NCBI RefSeq assembly: GCF_000786105.1
Contig: NZ_JTEV01000004.1
Location: 39,163 to 103,162 of the forward strand
Length of the DNA stretch: 64,000 nt
From: Bdellovibrio sp. ArHS
GTDB lineage: Bacteria > Bdellovibrionota > Bdellovibrionia > Bdellovibrionales > Bdellovibrionaceae
Reading direction: 5' to 3'
Under the pieces are notes generated by a model. The model was not told the origin of the DNA and ran no database searches. It saw nothing but the letters and a program-made list of their open reading frames with translations. Below are positions 35,261 to 43,832 of the stretch, piece by piece. The position numbers and the translations under genes were made by a program. Position 1 is the first letter of the stretch; the number at the start of each line of letters is the position of its first letter.

Positions 35261-36195
35261 AAACGCCAAAGTCCGCCCATCATCACCATCAACACTCGCA
35301 TGCCTCCGGGCATCATCACCATCATTCTCACGGCGCTGTGATGGGCAGGATGAAATGGGCTTTGGCACTCAATTTGGCTTTTGCTTGTATTGAATTGGTC
35401 GGTGGGCTCTGGACGAACAGTGTGGCTATTCTCAGTGATGCCTTGCATGACTTCGGCGACGCGCTGGCTGTGACTTTAGCCATCGTACTGGAAAAACTGT
35501 CGCATAAAAAAAGTGACGAGAATTTTTCTTATGGATATCGACGCTTTTCCACCCTGGGAGCCTTGATCACCGGAATCATTTTGATCGTGGGCTCTGTTCT
35601 GATTCTAATCGAATCCGTGCCACGCCTGGTGAATCCGCAGCAGCCCCATGCGGATGGGATGATTCTCTTAGCCATTTTGGGGGTGGCGGTAAATGGTTTT
35701 GCCGCCTATCGAGTTTCCAAAGGTGAGTCGCTGAATGAAAAGATGTTGATGTGGCATATGATTGAAGACGTCATGGGCTGGGTGTTGGTTTTAATCGGCG
35801 CTTTGGCTATGAAGTTCTTTTCTTTGCCCCAACTGGATGCGGGGATGGCCATCGCGTTGGCTTTGTGGATCATGTTCAATGTTTTTAAGAACGTGCGTGA
35901 AGCACTTAAGGTCTTTTTAATGGCTTCACCGGCCAATATCGATGTGGAGTCCGTCGAAAAGGCCATTCGCAAAATCGATAAAGTGGAAGATGTCCACCAC
36001 GGACATCTTTGGTCGCTGGATGGAGAGAATCATATTTATACCGGCCACGTGGTCCTTAGTGCGCAAGCAACGGTCTCTGATATGGAGAACGTAAAAATGA
36101 AGGTCAAAAAGTTGGTCAAAGATTTTGGCATTGTCGAGGCCACGATTGAAACGGAAGTGGCTGGTTTCATGTGTCTCGATCCTGAACACAAATAA
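35254..36195 (+). CDS. Cation diffusion facilitator (zinc-type exporter)
   Basis: The 313-residue protein begins with a His-rich metal-collecting tail (residues 9-26, two runs of four or five His). It has six spans, with metal site motifs SDALHDFGDA in span II and HMIEDVMGW in span V, and a C-terminal cytoplasmic domain (VEDVHHGHLWSLDGEN). This matches CzcD/ZitB proteins that export zinc against protons. The promoter structure suggests metal-responsive control. Confidence 0.95.
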   Translation: MSETPKSAHHHHQHSHASGHHHHHSHGAVMGRMKWALALNLAFACIELVGGLWTNSVAILSDALHDFGDALAVTLAIVLEKLSHKKSDENFSYGYRRFSTLGALITGIILIVGSVLILIESVPRLVNPQQPHADGMILLAILGVAVNGFAAYRVSKGESLNEKMLMWHMIEDVMGWVLVLIGALAMKFFSLPQLDAGMAIALALWIMFNVFKNVREALKVFLMASPANIDVESVEKAIRKIDKVEDVHHGHLWSLDGENHIYTGHVVLSAQATVSDMENVKMKVKKLVKDFGIVEATIETEVAGFMCLDPEHK

Positions 36196-36278
36196 ACTGT
36201 TGCAAAAACGAAATCTGTTTCTGTCTCAAGTCGGAACGTTTCCCGCATTAAAATCTCGTTATGTCTCCGCGCTTAACA

Positions 36279-36305
36279 TAAGTTTTTCCTAATAAAGTCC
36301 GATAA
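36279..36305 (+). promoter_or_regulatory. FliA (sigma-28)-type promoter of the pilin-like operon
   Basis: TAAGTTTT (36279-36286), exactly 11 bases and TCCGATAA (36298-36305) closely match the sigma-28 consensus TAAAGTTT-N11-GCCGATAA (6 of 8 and 7 of 8). It lies 28 bases before the ATG at 36334. In Bdellovibrio, FliA is associated with attack-phase genes. Confidence 0.6.
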
Positions 36306-36333
36306 GTACGCTAAGGAAACGTTAGGAAACATT

Positions 36334-39135
36334 ATGCGAAATTTGGTACGTAACTCCGCAGGTAACGTTTTGTTGCAAATTTTGGCTGCCACCGCCGTGA
36401 TGAGTACCTCCTTTTACTTTCTCACGAACTTTGTGATTGGCCAAAAAGAGCAAGTCACGAAAACTGCGAACTTGGTCAATGTTCGTTTTGCGCTGAATAG
36501 TGCGATGGATTATGTGATTTTTGGTGTGCGCCAGAAATACTGCTTTTCCAACGATGACATGCTCTTAAACGAACCCACCGAAAAGTGCACTTTGACGAAT
36601 ACGGGAAGTGTCGAACGGCTGATTATGTCCGTAGAGCAGGAAAATTTCATTCGTCAATTGGTGGCCAACGGTCAAAGTGTTGGTGAAGTCGATACCAACA
36701 ATATTCGTCTTGAAAAAATCGACCGCTACATTCGCGTGAATGCGGCTTCGACAAACCATCCCTTATTTCCGGTTTTGCAAAGTTTGAAAATGGTTCGTGG
36801 TGCTGATGGCAAGCCCGTGTCTATCGACGGGATCGGCGTGAAAATCACGCGCGACGACAGTCCTTTCTTGCCGCGTTCCGGTCGTGAAGTGTATGCGACG
36901 ATTTCGGTGTCGTTAAAAACACATCGAGATCAGGCCGAGCCTATTACTATTGGCAGCAAAAAACTGATGATCAGCTCGCAGATTGTGATTTACCCCCGTG
37001 AAGTCGGGTCTTTTGCGTTGTTGGTCCCTAACGATCTTCATTTAGATTCGACGTGGGACGCACAAATGGACAAAGGGGATCTGTCGATTCATAAGTTTAA
37101 CAATCGTGCGGAATTAGGCAATAGCCAGGGGTTGGTCTTCTTAAGTCCGGTTTTTGTTAACAGAAATATTCACATCGCGGTCGATAACGGCACGGACGAA
37201 ACGGATCCTGCCGCCATTCAATATTCGCCAGTGACCTTTGCGGACCGTGTTTATCTTGGCAACGGTTGGGTGAAGTCGAAAGGCTCTAACTTTATGCCAC
37301 GCACTTCCGGCGGTATGACGGACCGGTATTGGGCGGATGCGCGAACTTTCGGTGGCTTCCTTAAAGGGATTGAAAATGACGGTGGTCTGGATTTGGGCTT
37401 ACAATACTTCGCCCGCATTCTGACCGGAACAGTTCCGAAGAGTGATTTGATGAGTCAGTGTATTGAGCTGACAAAAAAACAATCCAGCCGTGAATATATG
37501 TATCAGTCGAAGCTGGGAGTCACTTTAAATTCATCGAATAATAACAATTTTGACTATCGTTTGTTCTTATCTAACGGGAACTACTTTAGCAGACAGACAG
37601 ATTCATTGACCGTGAACAAAGACAACTGGGGCTCAGGCACAGCGAATTTGGACTCAGGCAAAACCTACAACGACGCTCTGGTAAAAGTGCGGGTGGATAT
37701 TGGTGACAAGTGGGTCGAGGCGCAAATGCCTCGGGAAGCCACTTTAACTTTAAAGGCCCAAGTCGGATCGACGACTTATTATAATAGTTTGAAGGCGGCG
37801 GTTTCTGCTAAAGAATCAGCGCGTGATAGTGCCGTGGCGGCTTATGGCAAAATTGAGGATGATCTCGATGCCGCTCGCGCAAAACTTACGTCTTTAGAAA
37901 CCAAGCTCGCAGAAGAAGAAGCGAAGCCTGTGAAGAAGGCGGGCGATCCTAAAGGAGATTATCAGGATCCTGTGAAAATCGCGGATTACGAGGCGCAGAT
38001 TTCAGAAACCAAAAAGATTATCACCAGTTTAAACACGCAATTGGTGGATCAACAAAAGACGGTCGAAAACGCCAACTATCAGGTAGAAACGGCGCGCAGT
38101 GCGGTGACCAACTATGAATACCTTGTGGCCAACCCGCCGATCATCGAAATCGAAACGGATAAAGTGACGTCTTACTGGGGTTTTGTTTCTTACGATAAGT
38201 TGGATCTGCAAATTCGCGTGAAGAATGCCGGAAGTCTTATCGGCAAGGATGGTACAAAGATCGCACCTGTGGTGGGTGTTCAAGCCTATGACGGGACTTA
38301 TTGGAGAAGTAATCCCATCGTCAATCCTGCCAATGAAAATCTTTTGGGATATTTGAATTTCTCATTTGATGGGACAACAAATAATTTGAATCCTCCGAAT
38401 GCAGTCTCTCGGACTCCCGCGAGTACGGCGGAAAGCCTGAATGAAGGCGCAACGGATTGGGCGAAACTTGCGGAAGATTGTGAAAATGCCCGCAATGCGC
38501 AGTCCTCTCAATCCTTTGGCGGCGCTGGATGGAATACAAGTTTTGCGACCAGCACGCGAACTTCCTGGAACTTCGCTGGCGGCGATGAGGTCGGCAAAGA
38601 TCCGGGACTTCCTTCTTTAGAGATTGTCAATTCGACAAGAAGCACGGCGACTTTTCAGGTTCGTTCTATTGTCGGCAAGTGTTTGATCGATTCCACGTCT
38701 GATTTTGTGACAGGTTTTTATGCTTGTGATGAGCTTGAGATTGAGGCTCGTTCAAAACCTCTTCGTATTATTGGTTCGTTCATCGTTGGTAAATTGAAAT
38801 TACATCCTGACGCCCTTCGTGCAGGGATTACTTGGAGCTCTATTTATCATCCGCAGGCGACGAAAGAATTGCGGGCTGCGGGAATTTTAAAATCCCTTTC
38901 TGGGGTCGACTGTAATAAACGGGTAGATCCGATCTGGCATCCGATCCCTTCGGTTCAGGGTGTGGCGGATCGCATGTCTTGCAATACCATCAGTCTGCGC
39001 GCGAAGGCCGATCCATTCCAGTGGACCGCCGTAGACCCCGATTGTGGTCTGATCTCGGGAGCATCAAATACAACATGTAAGCGTCGCTTGGTCCGTTTCT
39101 TTGTGGCAGAGCAATCGCGCGACGGAGGCTTATAA
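36334..39135 (+). CDS. Very large pilin-like protein (933 aa)
   Basis: AGGAAAC precedes the ATG. The N-terminus is short and basic, then a Gly followed by NVLLQILAATAV and a hydrophobic helix, like a type III or PilX-like prepilin with Gln in place of the usual Glu5. The mature part is huge for a pilin. It contains beta-rich regions with several Cys, a coiled coil at about residues 480-600 (SLETKLAEEEAKPV, TSLNTQLVDQQKTVE), and a second beta region to the end. The size suggests a tip adhesin or minor pilin. It leads a four-gene unit. Confidence 0.75.
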   Translation: MRNLVRNSAGNVLLQILAATAVMSTSFYFLTNFVIGQKEQVTKTANLVNVRFALNSAMDYVIFGVRQKYCFSNDDMLLNEPTEKCTLTNTGSVERLIMSVEQENFIRQLVANGQSVGEVDTNNIRLEKIDRYIRVNAASTNHPLFPVLQSLKMVRGADGKPVSIDGIGVKITRDDSPFLPRSGREVYATISVSLKTHRDQAEPITIGSKKLMISSQIVIYPREVGSFALLVPNDLHLDSTWDAQMDKGDLSIHKFNNRAELGNSQGLVFLSPVFVNRNIHIAVDNGTDETDPAAIQYSPVTFADRVYLGNGWVKSKGSNFMPRTSGGMTDRYWADARTFGGFLKGIENDGGLDLGLQYFARILTGTVPKSDLMSQCIELTKKQSSREYMYQSKLGVTLNSSNNNNFDYRLFLSNGNYFSRQTDSLTVNKDNWGSGTANLDSGKTYNDALVKVRVDIGDKWVEAQMPREATLTLKAQVGSTTYYNSLKAAVSAKESARDSAVAAYGKIEDDLDAARAKLTSLETKLAEEEAKPVKKAGDPKGDYQDPVKIADYEAQISETKKIITSLNTQLVDQQKTVENANYQVETARSAVTNYEYLVANPPIIEIETDKVTSYWGFVSYDKLDLQIRVKNAGSLIGKDGTKIAPVVGVQAYDGTYWRSNPIVNPANENLLGYLNFSFDGTTNNLNPPNAVSRTPASTAESLNEGATDWAKLAEDCENARNAQSSQSFGGAGWNTSFATSTRTSWNFAGGDEVGKDPGLPSLEIVNSTRSTATFQVRSIVGKCLIDSTSDFVTGFYACDELEIEARSKPLRIIGSFIVGKLKLHPDALRAGITWSSIYHPQATKELRAAGILKSLSGVDCNKRVDPIWHPIPSVQGVADRMSCNTISLRAKADPFQWTAVDPDCGLISGASNTTCKRRLVRFFVAEQSRDGGL

Positions 39136-39575
39136 TGAAAACATGGAATAACAAAGGTCAGACATTGGTTGAAGCGCTGGTGGGGTTTGCTCTTCTCACA
39201 ATCGTCGGAACCGCTTTTGTCGGTGGCATGGCCCAGTTGCGAAAAACAACAGCGCAGACGGTGCAACTGTCGTCGTCTGATAAACAGATCAATGATATTG
39301 CGGAAAATATCAAAGCCGGTGTGGAAAATTATCAGGTTAATTTCAACTATGAAGAGGGCACCTCTGGAGTTTTGGCGTTGGATAAGTTGCCGATGGCCTG
39401 GGACAGCGGTCGTGTGGCAAGGCGCGAAGACTGTAAGGAATGTGCCGGCACCTATGGTTATACGATTCAGCCTTATGAAGAATTTCGTGGCCTTTACAAG
39501 GTCACCTTAAGAATGACCCATAAATCCTGGACCGATCCTTATCGGGACTATGTTTTCGTGGTGAGTGCAAAATGA
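39135..39575 (+). CDS. Type IV prepilin-like protein (146 aa)
   Basis: The N-terminus MKTWNNKGQTLVEALVGFAL has a classic prepilin peptidase site: cleavage after Gly8, Glu at +5 and a hydrophobic helix. The mature part of about 138 residues has a CKECAG Cys pair and is small, like a minor pilin or pseudopilin. Its first base is the last of the large pilin-like gene, and its end overlaps the next gene, so the three are translationally linked. Confidence 0.82.
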   Translation: MKTWNNKGQTLVEALVGFALLTIVGTAFVGGMAQLRKTTAQTVQLSSSDKQINDIAENIKAGVENYQVNFNYEEGTSGVLALDKLPMAWDSGRVARREDCKECAGTYGYTIQPYEEFRGLYKVTLRMTHKSWTDPYRDYVFVVSAK

Positions 39576-40576
39576 TGCTGATGAATAAAAAAGGCTTCAC
39601 AGCCATAGAAATTGCCATTGGTATTGGTGTGGTTGCCATCCTGACGACGGCAGTCCTAGCGACGCAGTTGATGGTGACCAAAGAGCAGGTCAAGCTGCAA
39701 ACGAAACTGGAAGAATCCATCGATACGAATTTGGCCGAGCGGGTGGTTTTTTCCGATCTCAATGCGGTAGAGCCTTCTTATAATAATTTGACCGTGAAGG
39801 ATGACAAGGGTTTGTCCTTTTTCGATTATTATCCGGACGTGCCCGCAAATCTTTTAGGTAATAAAGAGGCCCTTGAAAGAAATATCACTTTGAACCTCAA
39901 GGGACGGACCGAGTTGTTTATTCTTCTGCAGGATCTCGGCGCGGGTCCCTTGATGAATTATGATCCGGTTGCGGCTTACGATATTGGTGCGGCTCCTGCA
40001 GACTTTAACAAATCCGCGACTCTTTCTTTTTCATCATTGAATCGAAATAAGTGGGTGGAAAAGCAGAGAGAGAGTTTCTGGAAAAATGGGCGCGCGCTTA
40101 TGTTAGATACACCCGCGCGTTTGCGACCCATCAATCCGGATGGATCGGTCGATATGAAAATCGCCCCACGCAGTCCGATTTATATCGGCTACGTCGACGG
40201 CAACGCGCTGAAGATTGATGCGACCATCAAAGGCTTGATTGATACGACCGAGCCTGAGTCGGGAAAAACTTTGGCGACGGTGGATGAATTTTTACGAGCG
40301 GCACCTTCGATTGGCGGGGGTCAGTCGTTGATTCGTATGCGGGCGGTTCGTCTGGTCCGATATTATTTAGAGGCCCACGAGGATCTGCGCTATGCGGGAA
40401 CGCCGGCAAATCTTTATAAGTCCATCTATGAAAATGGGCAGTGGTCGTCTCCGTATCTGATGGCAGACGGGGTGGAAGAGTTTCAGCTTCGTCGGGACTC
40501 TGTCTTAAAACGCATGATTTATTTTAAGGTTAAGAAAATGGATAAAAAGGACCCGACAAAGACCGCAGGTCTTTAA
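39572..40576 (+). CDS. Type IV prepilin-like protein (334 aa)
   Basis: MNKKGFTAIEIAIGIGVVAI is a textbook class III signal, with cleavage after Gly and Glu at +5. The mature domain of about 320 residues is mainly beta, with no Cys in the part I followed, and resembles PilW/GspJ-like minor pilins in position and size. The ATG overlaps the stop of the preceding prepilin gene by four bases. I infer a minor component of the same fibre. Confidence 0.8.
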   Translation: MMLMNKKGFTAIEIAIGIGVVAILTTAVLATQLMVTKEQVKLQTKLEESIDTNLAERVVFSDLNAVEPSYNNLTVKDDKGLSFFDYYPDVPANLLGNKEALERNITLNLKGRTELFILLQDLGAGPLMNYDPVAAYDIGAAPADFNKSATLSFSSLNRNKWVEKQRESFWKNGRALMLDTPARLRPINPDGSVDMKIAPRSPIYIGYVDGNALKIDATIKGLIDTTEPESGKTLATVDEFLRAAPSIGGGQSLIRMRAVRLVRYYLEAHEDLRYAGTPANLYKSIYENGQWSSPYLMADGVEEFQLRRDSVLKRMIYFKVKKMDKKDPTKTAGL

Positions 40577-40594
40577 AGGTCTCAGGGGGAATGT

Positions 40595-41842
40595 ATGAGA
40601 ACGTCTATAAAAAACAGTGTCGCATTAGGGGCGCTCGTGTTTTGGGGTATTCCATCCTTAGCGGCTGATAAAGATTTTCCGATGTCAGTCAACTCGGCGA
40701 CGTCAGGAGAATCGGTAGTATCCGCTCCGGCGTCGGGTCTTGTGACTCGCTCTGGAAAAACCGAAGTCATGGTCAAGGTGAACAACTCTTGCTTCGGCAC
40801 AAATCTTCGTGGAGTGGGAAATCCTCTGGCGCCAAGTTCCATCATTAAAGCCAGCTTTATTCTGGTGATGGGTGGAAAAGAATACGAAATTAAAGTGGAC
40901 TACCCGGCAATGCTGGTTACCGCTGCGGGGTTATCCGGTAACGTCAGCGTTACACCCATGGATGCCGACAAGTATTCGATTCCCGGTGGCGGTTCCGCTG
41001 GTATCTTTGGTAACAGTGTGATCTTGAAAACGCCGATTCCGACAAGTGTCTCGGTGGATGACGAAGGAAATATCACGGAAAGTGGTAAAGGCCCGGTTTA
41101 TCTAAAAAGTTATTCCTTCAATCAGGAAGTGACAAGTTGTACGGGCACAGCCGTTTACGGATCTTATGGCTACTCTTCAAGTCAGCCGACTTATCCTTGC
41201 GGTGCTTACATGGGAAAATCTGGCCCCTTGTCAGCCTCCTTCGGGGGGATCTCCGTTTCTTCTGATAAGTCCAACATCGACATCAACGTCGCCTTTCCAG
41301 GGCAAACGGGATTCTGCGGAGGATACTGGTCTCCGTTGATGGTTTTCTGGGACGAGCAAAGACCTAAATTCGATGCGATCAGCGACTTCCCGTTGAATCC
41401 CTTTGGTAAAACCATGTGGCCCGAGGCAAAATCTCCGGGTTGGTTCGTGGCCTTGGACCGTGATGGTTCCGGCATGATCGATCAACGCAACGAGCTTTTT
41501 GGTGACAATGCGGATCAGGTCAACGGCTTTGAGGTGTTGAAGAAATTTGATACGAACAAAGATGGCTTCATCGATAAAAAAGACAAGGAATTTAAAAAAC
41601 TGGTGCTTTGGAATGATGCCAATGGTGACGGGGTTTCGCAAAAAGAAGAAGTTGTGAAACTGTCGGCAAAGATCACTAAGATTTCGTTGAACTATGAAAA
41701 GGGTGTGGTTCGACCTATCGGCCGTCACGCGGAAGCTCGCGAAAGAGCCAAGTTCTGGTACACGGAAAAAGGCAAAGTGAAGCAAGGGGATATCATCGAT
41801 ATCTGGCTGGCGCCGGCGGAAATGAAGCTGAGTCAGAGATAA
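40595..41842 (+). CDS. Secreted protein with EF-hand-type calcium loops
   Basis: The 415-residue protein has a signal peptide ending SLAA (about residue 23). The first 280 residues are beta-rich, with Cys pairs and Gly/Ser stretches. Three calcium-type loops follow: DRDGSGMIDQRNE (near 287), DTNKDGFIDKKD (near 318) and NDANGDGVSQKEE (near 341). It follows the prepilin genes by 18 bases and is followed by a terminator. By position it may be a calcium-dependent adhesin or tip factor, as PilY1 is for type IV pili, but it is not a PilY1 homolog. Confidence 0.75.
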   Translation: MRTSIKNSVALGALVFWGIPSLAADKDFPMSVNSATSGESVVSAPASGLVTRSGKTEVMVKVNNSCFGTNLRGVGNPLAPSSIIKASFILVMGGKEYEIKVDYPAMLVTAAGLSGNVSVTPMDADKYSIPGGGSAGIFGNSVILKTPIPTSVSVDDEGNITESGKGPVYLKSYSFNQEVTSCTGTAVYGSYGYSSSQPTYPCGAYMGKSGPLSASFGGISVSSDKSNIDINVAFPGQTGFCGGYWSPLMVFWDEQRPKFDAISDFPLNPFGKTMWPEAKSPGWFVALDRDGSGMIDQRNELFGDNADQVNGFEVLKKFDTNKDGFIDKKDKEFKKLVLWNDANGDGVSQKEEVVKLSAKITKISLNYEKGVVRPIGRHAEARERAKFWYTEKGKVKQGDIIDIWLAPAEMKLSQR

Positions 41843-41865
41843 AAAATCTATGGATCTGAGTTTAA

Positions 41866-41896
41866 AAAAAGTGGCGGCTAAAAACCGCCACTTTTT
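41866..41896. terminator. Bidirectional terminator
   Basis: AAAAAGTGGCGG (41866-41877) and CCGCCACTTTTT (41885-41896) are perfect 12-base arms. The hairpin ends the pilin-like operon on one strand and the TlpA-like gene on the other. Confidence 0.93.
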
Positions 41897-42386
41897 ATTT
41901 TAAAAGATCCTGAAGAGTTTTCTCTAGCAGGGCTGTTTTGTCAGGACCAAACCCACGATAGAAGGTCACGGGTTTAAGGTTTTTATCAAAGATAAAAAGA
42001 GTGGGTAAGGCCTGCACTTTAAACTCGCCCAGCATTTTTCTGTCTTTATCTTGATAAATATAAAAATCAAAGGACTGCGTCTTTAAGAAGGCATCACGCT
42101 CTTTCATGTCGTCGTCTTCATTGACGGCAATGACCACCAGGCCTTTGTTTTTGTACGTATTGTAAAGGCGGTTGTAGTGGGGAAGAGCGTCTTTACAGGG
42201 TGTGCACCAAGAGGCCCAAAAATCCACAAGGACGACTTTGCCTTTGAGATTCGCAAAAGGAATGCCTTTGGCGGGGGTTAAAGGCACGGCGGAAATCTGT
42301 TTAAAGTCCACATCAAAACCAGCGGTGGGTGCGGCGAAACTCAAGACGGGAAGGAATAAGAAAATAAGCAGAAGACGCAGCCTCAC
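41895..42386 (-). CDS. TlpA/ResA-like periplasmic thioredoxin
   Basis: The 163-residue protein has an 18-residue signal peptide ending FAA and a thioredoxin fold with the active site WASWCTPCKD and cis-Pro QALPTLF. Such proteins reduce disulfides in cytochrome c or envelope proteins. It starts directly after the stop of the UbiB-family gene, so the two share a transcript. Confidence 0.93.
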   Translation of the reverse strand: MRLRLLLIFLFLPVLSFAAPTAGFDVDFKQISAVPLTPAKGIPFANLKGKVVLVDFWASWCTPCKDALPHYNRLYNTYKNKGLVVIAVNEDDDMKERDAFLKTQSFDFYIYQDKDRKMLGEFKVQALPTLFIFDKNLKPVTFYRGFGPDKTALLEKTLQDLLK

Positions 42387-43787
42387 TTAAGAAATCCTTT
42401 CGATATATTTTAATAAAAGGTCGCGTCCGCGAATCTTGGCGCGAATGATAGAAAGAAAAATAAAGACGCCGCCGGTTTTTCGATCCAGGAAAATCATTTC
42501 TTTAGGCGGCGTCCGCCAAGAAAAATGCCGAATGATCTGAAACGCTTTTTTGGAAAGACGCTGGGGAAGATCCGTATTCTTCCAGTCATAAAGACCCTCT
42601 TTATCGACGCGCCCAAACTGATTGCGAGGATCTTCCGCAGTGATAAAGGGTTCAACAGTTTCGAAGCAGAACTCTTCAAAAAGTTTTTTTAATTCTTCCG
42701 CATCGCCTTCCTGGATAAAACGAAGATCCAAAGCCGCTTCCTGAAAAAGCGGACGATCATTCAAAAGAGAGCCTTTCACCATGCGACGATAAGGCGTTAA
42801 AAAGGCGGCATCATAAGATCGTGTCGCGCCGAAATCCAAAAGAATCAATTGATCATGTCCTTGTGGATTAAGGCGGATTCGATAGTTGCCACTGTGCGGA
42901 TCAGTCTGCACGACCCCCCATTCGAAGATCTCGCGGAAATAGAGATCCAGGAAGTTAAGTGCCAACTTGTTTCGGCGTTCTTGGGGAAGGCTTTGAATCA
43001 GAGGGTCATCGACCCGGATGCCGCGTTCAAAGGTTGTTGCCAGAATTTTAGGGCCCGAGAATTCGCGTAAAACCTTGGGTACGACATAGCGCGAATCATT
43101 CTTCAATCTTTCGTAAAATTCTTCAGTGAGCTGGGCTTCAATTTCGTAATTTGTTTCTTGCACCAGCATTTCGCGAACTTCCGCAAAAAGAGGATTGAGA
43201 TCGAAGTCTTTGGGCAGAAGTTTGAGTGTACCTAAAAGAGTTCGGATCGCGCGCAAGTCACTGTCGATGGCTTTGTCGACATTGGGGTACTGAATCTTTA
43301 AGACAATGCTTTCGCCGGTGGCCTTCACCCGAGCGCGATGGACCTGCCCCATAGAGGCTGAAGCTAAAGCTTCCTTCTCGATTTCCAATGCGGCAAGCTT
43401 TTCAGCGGAAAGATGTTTTTTTAAGGTGGGCTCAATAGCCTCCCAAGTAAGCGGAATGGAGTCAGACTGCAAGGAGCGTAGAAGTTGATTGGCTTCTGGA
43501 GGAAGGAAATGTTCTCCGTACATGGACAACATTTGCCCGGCCTTCATCAAACTTCCTTTGAGTTCGCCGAGTTCAGAACTTATTAAGGAGGCTTGATTCT
43601 GTAAAAGCTTTTTCCAATTCTCTTCTTTATCCTCTTTCGATTTTAAGGCAGATGTGACACCATGTTGGGCTAAGGACGCGCCAGCTTGAATGGTGAGCTT
43701 GGCTAAGGACAAACTACGGGAAAACATCGAAGACTTAATCTTATCGAGATTCTTAGTTTGTTTTTTGTCAGACTTTTTGTCGTCCAT
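42387..43787 (-). CDS. ABC1/AarF/UbiB-family protein kinase-like protein
   Basis: The 466-residue protein has the family KxGQ motif (GSLMKAGQMLSMYGEHFLP), the Ala-rich loop ASASMGQVHRA, VLKIQYP with the ATP-binding Lys, TDPHSGNYRI and the metal-binding LLDFGATR. Family members act in ubiquinone synthesis or lipid homeostasis. No ubi genes are near. The 45-base gap to the divergent photolyase gene must hold both promoters. Confidence 0.92.
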   Translation of the reverse strand: MDDKKSDKKQTKNLDKIKSSMFSRSLSLAKLTIQAGASLAQHGVTSALKSKEDKEENWKKLLQNQASLISSELGELKGSLMKAGQMLSMYGEHFLPPEANQLLRSLQSDSIPLTWEAIEPTLKKHLSAEKLAALEIEKEALASASMGQVHRARVKATGESIVLKIQYPNVDKAIDSDLRAIRTLLGTLKLLPKDFDLNPLFAEVREMLVQETNYEIEAQLTEEFYERLKNDSRYVVPKVLREFSGPKILATTFERGIRVDDPLIQSLPQERRNKLALNFLDLYFREIFEWGVVQTDPHSGNYRIRLNPQGHDQLILLDFGATRSYDAAFLTPYRRMVKGSLLNDRPLFQEAALDLRFIQEGDAEELKKLFEEFCFETVEPFITAEDPRNQFGRVDKEGLYDWKNTDLPQRLSKKAFQIIRHFSWRTPPKEMIFLDRKTGGVFIFLSIIRAKIRGRDLLLKYIERIS

Positions 43788-43832
43788 GGAATCAAAATTT
43801 ACCTTAACTTACGGAAATATTAAACTTTTATT

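Noticed and set aside
35271..35333. CAT repeats as a microsatellite or CRISPR-like repeat
   Set aside because: They encode the His-rich metal-binding tail of the CDF exporter.
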